In this document: positions 8,433 to 16,308 of the stretch, one piece after another
Layout of the letters: the number at the start of each line of letters is the position of its first letter
How positions within the stretch are numbered: the first letter of the stretch is position 1
Source: Imperialibacter sp. EC-SDR9
Lineage (GTDB): Bacteria > Bacteroidota > Bacteroidia > Cytophagales > Cyclobacteriaceae
Length of the DNA stretch: 64,000 bases
Direction of reading: 5' to 3'
NCBI RefSeq assembly: GCF_902498805.1
Contig: NZ_LR701582.1
Location: 124,001 to 188,000, forward strand
Position numbers and translations under genes: made by a program
Notes under the pieces: generated by a model
The model's database searches: none
Told to the model about the DNA's origin: nothing
Seen by the model: only the letters and a program-made list of their open reading frames with translations

Positions 8433-9833
8433 TCAGAAGCCAAAATAGGTTTTAGCATTGTTGTAACAAACATCCTCTACCATTTTACCCAGCAGCGCCA
8501 TGTCATTTGGAAGCTCACCGTTTTTCACATCTTCGCCAATGAGGTTACAAAGTATTCTTCTGAAGTATTCGTGCCTTGGAAAGGATAGAAAGCTTCTGGA
8601 ATCGGTGACCATACCCACAAAAACAGAGAGGAGGCCCATGTTGGATAGTGTGTTCATTTGCTTCTCCATGCCATCTTTCTGGTCGAGGTACCACCAGCCG
8701 CTTCCCCATTGCATTTTCCCGGCGGTTGTTCCGTCGTTGAAATTGCCCGTCATAGTAGCGAACAGCTCGTTATCAGCAGGGTTGAGGTTGTAAAGGATGG
8801 TTTTTGCCAGTTGATTGCTGCTGTCAAGGTGATTGAAATACCTGGCCATGGTTTGGGCCTGTGGGAAATCGCCAATGGAATCAAAGCCAGTGTCAGGGCC
8901 CAGCTCCCGTAGCATCCTGTCGTTGTTATTTCTTAAGGCTCCAAGGTGAAATTGCTGTACCCAGCCTTTGCTGTGGTAAAGTGTGCTCAGGTGACTTAGG
9001 ATAATAAAACGCAGACCAACTGCCTCAGAGGTAGTCAATGGGTGCCCTTCCAGGGCTTGAATGAAGAGTTTCTCGGCTTCTTTTTCGGTAATGTTGCTAA
9101 AAGGAAGAGTTTCCAGCCCATGATCCGCCGCACGGCAACCGTGGTCATGAAAGAAATTTACTCTGTTTTCAAGTGCTGTAAATAAGCCCTGAAGAGAGCT
9201 GATATTGACGGAAGAGGCTTCTGCTAGTTTTTGGACGTAGGTAGCATATGATGCAGAACCAGCAAATGTATATGCTTTGTCAGGTCTGAAGGTTGGCAGC
9301 ATTTTGAGCGTTTTTGACGACTGCATTGCCTCATGGTAATGCAAGTCATCGCAGGGGTCGTCCGTCGTGCAAACAACCTCTGCATTCATTTTTGCCAGCA
9401 AACCCTGCACCCTGAAGTCTTCCCTTTGCAGCATGTTGGAACAATCTTCATAGATCTTCCGAGCACTTTTACCGTTGAGGAGTTCTGTCACACCAAAATA
9501 CCTTTGAAGCTCCAGGTGGGTCCAGTGGTAAAGTGGATTGCGCATGGTTTTCGGCACTGTTTCCGCCCATTTCACGAATTTTTCTTCAGGAGTGGCGTTG
9601 CCGGTGCAGTAGCGCTCATCGATGCCGTTGATTCGCATTGCTCTCCACTTGTAGTGGTCTCCCTCAAGCCAGATTTCCGTGAGATCCGAAAACTGCCGGT
9701 TCTCAGCAATATCTTTCGGAGAGAGGTGATTATGGTAGTCTACGATGGAAGCATTTTTAGCATGCTTGTTATATAGTTGTTTTGCTTCTTCCGATTGTAA
9801 AAGGAAGTCCTCGGTTAAAAAGGTTGGGTTCAT
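8433..9833 (-). CDS. uxaC: Glucuronate (uronate) isomerase
   Basis: 466 residues, the family's usual length. The N-terminal VDYHNHLSPKDIAENRQF carries the metal-binding HxH of this amidohydrolase-fold family, and the conserved CTTDDPCDDL is seen at about 158-167. The C-terminal GMVTDSRSFLSFPRHEYFRRILCN is a near-diagnostic UxaC motif. It interconverts D-glucuronate and D-fructuronate (or galacturonate and tagaturonate) in the cytoplasm, the first step after uptake. It lies between the SDR gene and the exuT-like gene in the hexuronate operon. The next pathway enzyme, mannonate dehydratase UxuA, is not in this window. Confidence 0.96.
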   Translation of the reverse strand: MNPTFLTEDFLLQSEEAKQLYNKHAKNASIVDYHNHLSPKDIAENRQFSDLTEIWLEGDHYKWRAMRINGIDERYCTGNATPEEKFVKWAETVPKTMRNPLYHWTHLELQRYFGVTELLNGKSARKIYEDCSNMLQREDFRVQGLLAKMNAEVVCTTDDPCDDLHYHEAMQSSKTLKMLPTFRPDKAYTFAGSASYATYVQKLAEASSVNISSLQGLFTALENRVNFFHDHGCRAADHGLETLPFSNITEKEAEKLFIQALEGHPLTTSEAVGLRFIILSHLSTLYHSKGWVQQFHLGALRNNNDRMLRELGPDTGFDSIGDFPQAQTMARYFNHLDSSNQLAKTILYNLNPADNELFATMTGNFNDGTTAGKMQWGSGWWYLDQKDGMEKQMNTLSNMGLLSVFVGMVTDSRSFLSFPRHEYFRRILCNLIGEDVKNGELPNDMALLGKMVEDVCYNNAKTYFGF

Positions 9834-9914
9834 GTTTAGGTGTTAATCGTAAGAAGTCCTGTTGGTTGCACGCTTTCCATGGACATGCGTTCTAAATATT
9901 TAAATTATCGCTGA

Positions 9915-10742
9915 CTAAACTCCACAATAGGCATTGAATCCGCCGTCAACTGGCACCACCACTCCGGTAACAAACTTGGAAGCGTCGGAACACAACCAAA
10001 GTAAGGTTCCAATGAGCTCTTCGGCGTCGCCAAATCGGCCAAATGGTGTTTGGTTGATCACAGCATTTCCCCGGGCTGTTAGCGTTCCATCAGGGTTAGT
10101 TAACAAGGCTCGGTTTTGCTCGGTGAGGAAAAATCCTGGCGCAATCGCATTTACACGTATGCCTTCACCCACTTTTTTTGCCATTTCTACAGCTAGCCAC
10201 TGCGTGAAATTGTCGATAGCTGCTTTTGCAGCAGAATAGCCCACCACCCTGGTGATAGGCCTGAAGGCCGACATAGATGAAATGTTGATAATAATGCCTT
10301 TTTTGTTGGCGGCCATTACTTCACCAAATATTTGGGAGGGTAGCACTGTGCCCAGCAGGTTTAGATCTACTACCTGCTGAAAGGCCTTCGTATCAAGGTC
10401 AAAGAATGTTTTGTCAGGTGAAATGGTAGCCCCTGGCATATTTCCGCCAGCTGCATTGACCAAAACATCAATTCGCCCGGTAACCTTCAGGATGTCTTTC
10501 TTAACACCTAACAGGTTCTCTTTGTCCAGTACGTCGGTCTTGAAAAAGCTGGCTTTACCACCAGTTTTTTCGATGTCATTGACGAGGCCGTTACCCGCAT
10601 CTTCCCTTCGGCCGAGAACGACCACATGAGCGCCTGCTGCCGCCATATTTTTCGCCATCACCGAGCCCAATATGCCGGTGCCGCCAGTGATCACAATTGT
10701 TTTGCCTTCTACTGAAAATAGTTGGTTGGGGGATTGATTCAT
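9915..10742 (-). CDS. SDR oxidoreductase, probable D-mannonate oxidoreductase (fructuronate reductase)
   Basis: 275 residues, classical short-chain dehydrogenase. The cofactor motif TGGTGILGS is at about residues 19-27, NAAGG at about 96-100, and the catalytic set includes Ser in ISSMSA and YSAAK (Tyr and Lys). The protein resembles the SDR-type UxuB (YjmF) found beside uxaC in Firmicutes and Bacteroidota, which reduces D-fructuronate to D-mannonate with NADH. The other plausible assignment is a KduD-like gluconate dehydrogenase. The operon position directly before uxaC favours mannonate oxidoreductase. It starts 7 bp after the DUF6807 gene, so it is co-transcribed. It is not homologous to the long-chain UxuB of E. 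coli. Confidence 0.82.
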   Translation of the reverse strand: MNQSPNQLFSVEGKTIVITGGTGILGSVMAKNMAAAGAHVVVLGRREDAGNGLVNDIEKTGGKASFFKTDVLDKENLLGVKKDILKVTGRIDVLVNAAGGNMPGATISPDKTFFDLDTKAFQQVVDLNLLGTVLPSQIFGEVMAANKKGIIINISSMSAFRPITRVVGYSAAKAAIDNFTQWLAVEMAKKVGEGIRVNAIAPGFFLTEQNRALLTNPDGTLTARGNAVINQTPFGRFGDAEELIGTLLWLCSDASKFVTGVVVPVDGGFNAYCGV

Positions 10743-10749
10743 GAATAGC

Positions 10750-11802
10750 CTACTTGTTAAATTCTTTGAACTGTTTGTTCATTTCTTCGTCACTCAAAAA
10801 CTTACCGGAACTGAGCAGTACCCTGTGGTTGAAAACGATAGATTCGCCCGGGTTCAGTGTGGTAGTAAACTCTGGATCGGTGGGGACGTAAGCTTTGGAA
10901 GCCAGGTTGTTGACTGCAAACAGCCCGTAACCACGAGCATGCCAGTGCGCTGGATAGCCCATGTTTTTCTTGTTGTCTACCATGGCGATGGTAATATCTT
11001 CGTCTCCTTTGGTAGCAGAAAGGCTGACCCAGTCGGCTCGTTTGCCCCATACGTCACCTTTTTCAAGCCCACCACTGTTTCTGTACACACCGTTCACACC
11101 TTCGTTGTTAAGGGCAGCAACGGTTGTTGGATTGCCGGCGGCATCGGTAAATACTTCCGGCTTGTTGCTGGGTTCTTCAAACGCACGATCCAACCTGATG
11201 CCCATCATGCCTTCTTTTGACTCCTCAAAGACCACTTTGTCTTTTTGGGCAGTTAGTTTCGTTGTGCGGTCTACTGTCCTCAAATCGCCAGTACCTGAAA
11301 ATACCAGCGTAGTTTCTTCCACCAATAGTACTTTGCCTGAATTGTCTGCCCAATTGGATTGAACCACCAACGTGCCTTTGCCCTTGCCGCCTTCTGCTTT
11401 TATAACTTTTTGATGACGGATGCTACCATAGTCTTTCTTTTGTTCGGCTGGAATGGCGTAAGAGTTGTTCCAAAAATCAAGATTATTCACATCTCCATAA
11501 TTGAACCACAACCCCACATGATGAGGGTGATCTATCCGCTCTCCTGCTCTTGGATCTCTGGGGAAACCCCTTGTGATCACTGTTCCGTTTGCCGTGTATA
11601 TTGGGTATAGTACTGGCTTGTCCAGGTCTTCGGGATAGATATAAGATGTGAAGAGTTTTCCATCTATCATCACATCTACCTTTTTGTTCTTCTCGTCAGT
11701 TACAAACTTCACAGCCTTCATTTGTGCATACCCAACATGGGCGATCAGTACAAACAGGAATAATGCAGTACCTGTTTTTGCAATTTTACTTAGTAGATTC
11801 AT
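10750..11802 (-). CDS. Secreted DUF6807 (PmoA-like) protein of the hexuronate operon
   Basis: 350 residues with a signal peptide (cleavage near HVGYAQ), so periplasmic or surface. The body matches the PmoA-like DUF6807 family: TRGFPRDPRAGERIDHPHHVGLWFNYGDVNNLDFW, with the conserved DHPHHxGLWF motif, and later PAHWHARGYGLFAVN. The His-rich positions could bind a metal or a sugar. The family occurs widely in sugar-use loci of Bacteroidota and Planctomycetes, but no enzyme activity is firmly known to me. As the first gene of the operon with uronate isomerase and transporter, it could process uronate-containing glycosides before uptake. That role is inferred. An operator-like palindrome lies 45 bp upstream. 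Confidence 0.84.
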   Translation of the reverse strand: MNLLSKIAKTGTALFLFVLIAHVGYAQMKAVKFVTDEKNKKVDVMIDGKLFTSYIYPEDLDKPVLYPIYTANGTVITRGFPRDPRAGERIDHPHHVGLWFNYGDVNNLDFWNNSYAIPAEQKKDYGSIRHQKVIKAEGGKGKGTLVVQSNWADNSGKVLLVEETTLVFSGTGDLRTVDRTTKLTAQKDKVVFEESKEGMMGIRLDRAFEEPSNKPEVFTDAAGNPTTVAALNNEGVNGVYRNSGGLEKGDVWGKRADWVSLSATKGDEDITIAMVDNKKNMGYPAHWHARGYGLFAVNNLASKAYVPTDPEFTTTLNPGESIVFNHRVLLSSGKFLSDEEMNKQFKEFNK

Positions 11803-11846
11803 TAATGATGTGGTTTATAATTTGATTTTGGGTGAGTTTACGAATT

Positions 11847-11860
11847 GTCATAGTTATGAC
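11847..11860. promoter_or_regulatory. Operator-like inverted repeat upstream of hexuronate operon
   Basis: GTCATA-GT-TATGAC, a perfect 6+6 palindrome, 45 bp before the start codon of the DUF6807 gene and within the divergent spacer shared with the Gfo/Idh/MocA gene. The size suits a GntR- or LacI-type regulator. No matching regulator gene lies next to it, so this is a candidate only. Confidence 0.4.
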
Positions 11861-12075
11861 GAAATTTTGATGGCCGATCCTTACATGTCTCTAGCTTTTT
11901 TCTTGGGTGAAAAAACAAACTAAGGGTGGCGAAAGAAAAATCCGTCTTATAGTAGCAAAGCGCCTTTTTGTAGGGGCGTTCTCTACCTCCCAGCGCTGCA
12001 CAAGCCGTTTTCATTTCACCTTCACTTAGTGAATGAATAGCGATTCGCAATATTATAAAAACCTACATTACTATT

Positions 12076-13380
12076 ATGAAAAAGCCAGAACCATTCACCC
12101 GAAGAAAGTTTATTAAAAACACTACAGGAGCCGCTATTGCGTTGAGCTTTCCTACTATTATTCCCTCAAGTGCCTTTGGAGCCAATGACAAGGTGCAGGT
12201 GGCTGTACTTGGTGTAAACGGAAGAGGGAAAGATCACATCAAGGGATTTCAGGGACTTGACAAAGCTCAGGTGGCTACGCTGTGTGATCCTGATAGAAAT
12301 ATCCTGACCACCAGAGCCGGAGAATTTGAGGCGACATATGGGGCTAAGGTAAAAATGGAGCAGGACCTCAGGAAGGTCTTCAACGATAAAAACATTGACG
12401 CAGTGAGTATAGCCACGCCAAATCACTGGCACACACTGGCCGCCATTTGGGCCATGCAGGCTGGCAAGGATGTTTATGTGGAGAAGCCTGGAACCCACAA
12501 CCTGTATGAGGGAAAGAAATTGATTGAAGCCGCCAAGAAGTACAACCGTGTGGTTCAGCACGGCGTTCAGCTTCGGAGCTCAGTGGCGATACAAGAGGCG
12601 ATACAGCACCTGCGTGACGGGCTCATTGGCAATGTTTATATGGCCAGAGGACTTGTGTTCAAGTGGAGGCCCGACATCGGCGACAAAGGAACGGAGGCCG
12701 TGCCAGCAGGACTGGACTACGATCTTTGGACTGGCCCTGCCGAGATGCGGGACTTTTCCAGAAACTACGTGCACTACAACTGGCACTGGAGCTGGAATTA
12801 TGGCAACGGCGACGTAGGAAACCAGGGGATTCACGAAACCGACCTGTGCATGTGGGGCCTGGACGTTGGACTGCCAACAAAGATCACCTCAATGGGAGGG
12901 AAGTTCCTGTGGGATGATTACAAAGAAACCCCTGAAGTGTTGACTTCCACCTACCACTACCCGGATCAAAAGAAGATGATTCAGTTCGAGGTTCGCCCAT
13001 GGATGACCAACAAGGAAGATGGCGTCGGCATTGGAAACATCTTTTACGGCAGTGAGGGGTACATGGTGGTGAATGGTTACAACGAGTACCAAACGTTTTT
13101 GGGTAAAGACAGAACCCCCGGCCCGACAAAAAAGGAGGGTGGTAGCCACTATCAAAACTTTGTCGATGCAGTGCTGGCCAAAAACCCGGCTCTGTGCAAT
13201 GCACCCGTTGAGACAGCCCATTTGTCTTCCGGCCTGGCTCACCTGGGGAATATTGCTTATCACACTGGTCGTGTTTTAACCTTCGACCCCAAAACGGAAA
13301 CATTCCCGGGTGACGATGAGGCCAATGCCTTGACGAAAAGAGAGTACCGGGCACCGTACGCCATTCCGAAAAAGATATAA
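12076..13380 (+). CDS. Tat-exported Gfo/Idh/MocA family oxidoreductase
   Basis: 434 residues. The N-terminus has a twin-arginine signal (FTRRKFIKNTTGAAIALSFP), so the folded cofactor-loaded protein is exported. The NAD(P)-binding Rossmann motif follows (VQVAVLGVNGRGKDHI, about 37-52), then VSIATPNHWHT and the family-defining EKP (VEKPGTHN, about 141). The C-terminal domain has the NWHWSWNYGNGDVGNQGIHETDLCMW stretch typical of Bacteroidota periplasmic members, in which glycosidase-type activity by NAD-dependent oxidation/elimination is known for some. It is transcribed away from the hexuronate operon and may act on uronate glycosides, though no direct evidence shows this. Confidence 0.9.
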   Translation: MKKPEPFTRRKFIKNTTGAAIALSFPTIIPSSAFGANDKVQVAVLGVNGRGKDHIKGFQGLDKAQVATLCDPDRNILTTRAGEFEATYGAKVKMEQDLRKVFNDKNIDAVSIATPNHWHTLAAIWAMQAGKDVYVEKPGTHNLYEGKKLIEAAKKYNRVVQHGVQLRSSVAIQEAIQHLRDGLIGNVYMARGLVFKWRPDIGDKGTEAVPAGLDYDLWTGPAEMRDFSRNYVHYNWHWSWNYGNGDVGNQGIHETDLCMWGLDVGLPTKITSMGGKFLWDDYKETPEVLTSTYHYPDQKKMIQFEVRPWMTNKEDGVGIGNIFYGSEGYMVVNGYNEYQTFLGKDRTPGPTKKEGGSHYQNFVDAVLAKNPALCNAPVETAHLSSGLAHLGNIAYHTGRVLTFDPKTETFPGDDEANALTKREYRAPYAIPKKI

Positions 13381-13425
13381 AGCTCAGGAGGCAGCGATTG
13401 ATATCTCTATGAGAAAAGGCTGTCC

Positions 13426-13980
13426 CTAAAAGACCCCAAACAACTCAATATCAAAAATGAGATTGGAGTTTTTTGGGATGGCCACCTTGCCGGAATTGTC
13501 AAGCACATCATTTGCCCCATAGCCAAGTCCCGAAGGAATATATAATGTGATGGTAGACCCGTTTGGAATAAGGGGTAGTGTTGTTTGGAAGCCGGCTATG
13601 AGTCTGTAAAGATAGGTTTCCAGTTTATCGCCGGCGTCAAATTCCTCGCCTGTGCTAAGCAGCTTGCCTGAGTACTTAATCCACACAACGCTTTCCAATA
13701 TGGGCTTTTCCCCATTGCCCAATGCGTCAATTTTGTAACGAACGCCATTTGGTTCTGTCAAAACAATATCTTTGAGGCCCCAAACTGCCAGTGAATCGTC
13801 AATGATCTTTGTATCTGTTTCCAGCTGAGTCTGATCTACATTTTTAAGTGTGCTGTCCAAAACATCTTGGGCAGTCAGCGGTTCGGCTACATCTTTGTTG
13901 CATCCTGAAAAGAGAAAAATGAATGCTGTCAGGAAAATATTTGCTTTCAAGGCAAAGGTTCTATTTAGTACAATCCTCAT
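13426..13980 (-). CDS. FKBP-type peptidyl-prolyl isomerase lipoprotein
   Basis: 184 residues. An N-terminal signal ends in the lipobox FLFSGC, so the protein should be lipid-anchored in the envelope. After a short linker, an FKBP domain fills about residues 75-184: VWIKYSGKLLSTGEEFDAGD, GFQTTLPLIPNGSTITLYIPSGLGYG and LIFDIELFGV. FKBPs catalyse cis-trans isomerisation of prolyl bonds and help proteins fold in the periplasm. The GYGA motif and IPSGLGYG are conserved, but the hydrophobic pocket differs in places (NGSTITLYIPS in place of the usual GxxxxxxIP), as is usual in Bacteroidota lipoprotein FKBPs. It is probably monocistronic. Confidence 0.88.
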   Translation of the reverse strand: MRIVLNRTFALKANIFLTAFIFLFSGCNKDVAEPLTAQDVLDSTLKNVDQTQLETDTKIIDDSLAVWGLKDIVLTEPNGVRYKIDALGNGEKPILESVVWIKYSGKLLSTGEEFDAGDKLETYLYRLIAGFQTTLPLIPNGSTITLYIPSGLGYGANDVLDNSGKVAIPKNSNLIFDIELFGVF

Positions 13981-14196
13981 TAGTTAAGGTTTCTGTTTAA
14001 AGTTAGCGAACTCATAATAGTTGATAAGACCCACATAGACTCAAATGGTTTAAAGTCCTTTGCGATTTGTTAGGCTCAAAGTTAGAAGAAAAGGAACTTT
14101 TATTAGCCGGTTTTACATGAGTAAAACACCAAAAACATCAGGCATGTCTCAAAAAAGATGGCAAAGCTGGGCGAAGCTAACTCTAAAATGAAAGCC

Positions 14197-16308
14197 CTAA
14201 TTGTTGCTAAGCTGCTTCAGAGCCAATTCTACACTTTTTACTGGAAGCTTGCATACTTTGTTTTGGCAAACATAAATGATGGTTTCGCCTTCAATGAGCT
14301 TATTTTCAAGCAGAGGAAGGTTTTCACTGTTCCCTCCCATTAGCAGCATTCCTGGGTGATACTCCCTCATCAAAAGTTGGCTTTTTTCCAGTGCATCTGG
14401 CCCCATTACTGCCACTTCAAACGGTTCGTTCACCAGCAAGCCCATCAGGCTCGCCCATTTGGCGAAGTAAGGGCCACTTTGGGTGAAGTCTTTTGATAGT
14501 GAGCCTACCATTTTTACGCTCATGTCCAGATAAGTGGCAGACTCATAGTAATGCCCGAGCTTGAAAAGCACTTCTGCCATTGCCGCATTGGAGGAGGGGA
14601 TTACCTGATCGGCGATTTCGAATTTCCTTGCCACCAACTGCTCCGACGTGTTGGATGTGTAGTAAAAAAAAACATTTGATGGGTCGTGAAAGTGTGTGAC
14701 GGCATAGTCGGCAAGGCTGCGGGCCTGTTCAAGCCAGCGGATGTCGAATGTAGCCTGATATAGCTGAATGAGTGCAAGTGACAGGAAGGCGTAGTCATCG
14801 AGAAAGGCCTCGATTGACGGCCCGCCATTTGTATAGCTTCGCCACAGCCCGCCGTCGCTTCTTATCATGTTTTTCTTCAGAAAATCAGCATTCTTAAGAG
14901 CGATATCCAGATATTCCGCCTTACCCAGCGCCCAATAGGCATCTAAATAGCCCGACAGCATCAGGGCGTTCCAGGAGGTGAGTATCTTGTCATCCAGCGA
15001 TGGGCGGATGCGCTTGTTTCTGGCTTCCAAAAGCTTTTTTCTCGATTTCTCAAGTGCCAATATTGCCGCATCTGCGGTCACTGCATGTTTTGCGGCCAAT
15101 TCTTCGAGCTGCGTTTGTTTGTATAAGACGTTTTTCCCGTGCTCCCAATTGCCCTCTTCGGTAACACCGAAATAGTCGCAGAAAAGCTCAGCCGACTCTG
15201 TGTCAAGGGTTGCTTCTATCCCAGCTTTTGTCCAGACATAAAATGTGCCTTCTCCACCTTCGCTGTCTGCATTCAGCGATGAATAGAAGCCAGATTGAGG
15301 CGAGGTCAATTCTTCACTTACGAAGGAGAGCGTTTCTTCTACTATTTGAGCGTAAGTCTCATTTTTCGTCACCTGATAGGCATGGGCGTACAGGCTAACT
15401 AGCTGGCCATTGTCGTACAGCATTTTTTCAAAGTGAGGCACCTTCCAGTCTGCATCAGTTGAGTACCTGGCAAATCCTCCCGCCAGGTGATCATAAATCC
15501 CGCCAGCAGCCATAGCATCAAGGGTTGTGCTGACCACTTTCAGGGCACGCTCATTATTATTTTGCTTGTGCTCTTGTAGTAAAAATTCCCAAACCACAGG
15601 CATTGGGAACTTGGGAGCACCCGCCAGGCCGCCAGAGAGGTAATCTAGCTCAGGCTCCCAGTCCGGGAATATGGTATTGTAGACTGATAAGATATCCGCT
15701 TGTTCCTCCGTTCCTTGGGGGCTTATCATATCGTTCAGCACAATCCCGTCTGTTACGGCATCAGCCTGTTTCCGGACGTTGGTAATGTCCTCTTTGTAGG
15801 CTGTTGTTATCTGAGATAATAAGTTGATCCATTGATCTTTCGGGTAATAGGTGCCGGCATAAAATGGCTTCCCGTTCGGTAGAGCAAAGGCATTCAGTGG
15901 CCAACCAGCACGGCCCGAAATGAGTTGGGCAGCGTCGATGTATACCTGATCGACGTCGGGCCGCTCTTCTCTGTCGATTTTGATTGCCACAAAATTCTCA
16001 TTCATGATGCGAGCCACCGTGGTGTCCATAAAAGACTCTTCCTCCATCACATGGCACCAGTGGCACGATGCATAGCCAATGCTTATGATCAGCGGCTTGC
16101 CTTCACTGGCCGCCTTTGCCAGAGCCTCGTCTCCCCATTCATACCAGTCCACGGGGTTGTCGGCATGTTCACGCAGGTAGGGGCTGCTCGCTTTCGCCAG
16201 GCGATTGAGCGATTCGGTGTTTTCTGTCGCCGGCGAACTGCATCCTGCACAAACCAAGACTGCGAGAACAACCCAGGCCCATCCTTTTCTCTCTACACGC
16301 ATATCCAA
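14197..16308 (-). CDS. DUF255 thioredoxin-fold lipoprotein (YyaL/SSP411 family)
   Basis: 703 residues. The N-terminus is a lipoprotein signal (lipobox VCAGC). The DUF255 thioredoxin-like domain, about 40-200, has the family motifs SSPYLREHADNPVDWYEW, SIGYASCHWCHVM (CxxC) and DREERPDVDQ. The remainder is an (alpha/alpha)6-barrel like AGE/cellobiose epimerases and glycosidases (KVPHFEKMLYDNGQL, LDDKILTSWNALML, LDDYAFL). The biochemical role of the family is still unclear. A signal peptide is unusual for it. Its start codon directly follows the stop of the giant FG-GAP lipoprotein gene with no gap, so the two are translated from one mRNA and probably both act in the envelope. Confidence 0.88.
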   Translation of the reverse strand: MDMRVERKGWAWVVLAVLVCAGCSSPATENTESLNRLAKASSPYLREHADNPVDWYEWGDEALAKAASEGKPLIISIGYASCHWCHVMEEESFMDTTVARIMNENFVAIKIDREERPDVDQVYIDAAQLISGRAGWPLNAFALPNGKPFYAGTYYPKDQWINLLSQITTAYKEDITNVRKQADAVTDGIVLNDMISPQGTEEQADILSVYNTIFPDWEPELDYLSGGLAGAPKFPMPVVWEFLLQEHKQNNNERALKVVSTTLDAMAAGGIYDHLAGGFARYSTDADWKVPHFEKMLYDNGQLVSLYAHAYQVTKNETYAQIVEETLSFVSEELTSPQSGFYSSLNADSEGGEGTFYVWTKAGIEATLDTESAELFCDYFGVTEEGNWEHGKNVLYKQTQLEELAAKHAVTADAAILALEKSRKKLLEARNKRIRPSLDDKILTSWNALMLSGYLDAYWALGKAEYLDIALKNADFLKKNMIRSDGGLWRSYTNGGPSIEAFLDDYAFLSLALIQLYQATFDIRWLEQARSLADYAVTHFHDPSNVFFYYTSNTSEQLVARKFEIADQVIPSSNAAMAEVLFKLGHYYESATYLDMSVKMVGSLSKDFTQSGPYFAKWASLMGLLVNEPFEVAVMGPDALEKSQLLMREYHPGMLLMGGNSENLPLLENKLIEGETIIYVCQNKVCKLPVKSVELALKQLSNN

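Noticed and set aside
11838-12050. 70-residue minus-strand reading frame upstream of the Gfo/Idh/MocA gene
   Set aside because: No recognisable domain, no good start context, and it covers the promoter region of both divergent units.
12884-13354. 156-residue antisense frame inside the Gfo/Idh/MocA gene
   Set aside because: The composition is that of a shadow frame (rich in Arg, Pro, Cys, His) and the forward protein is a complete family member.
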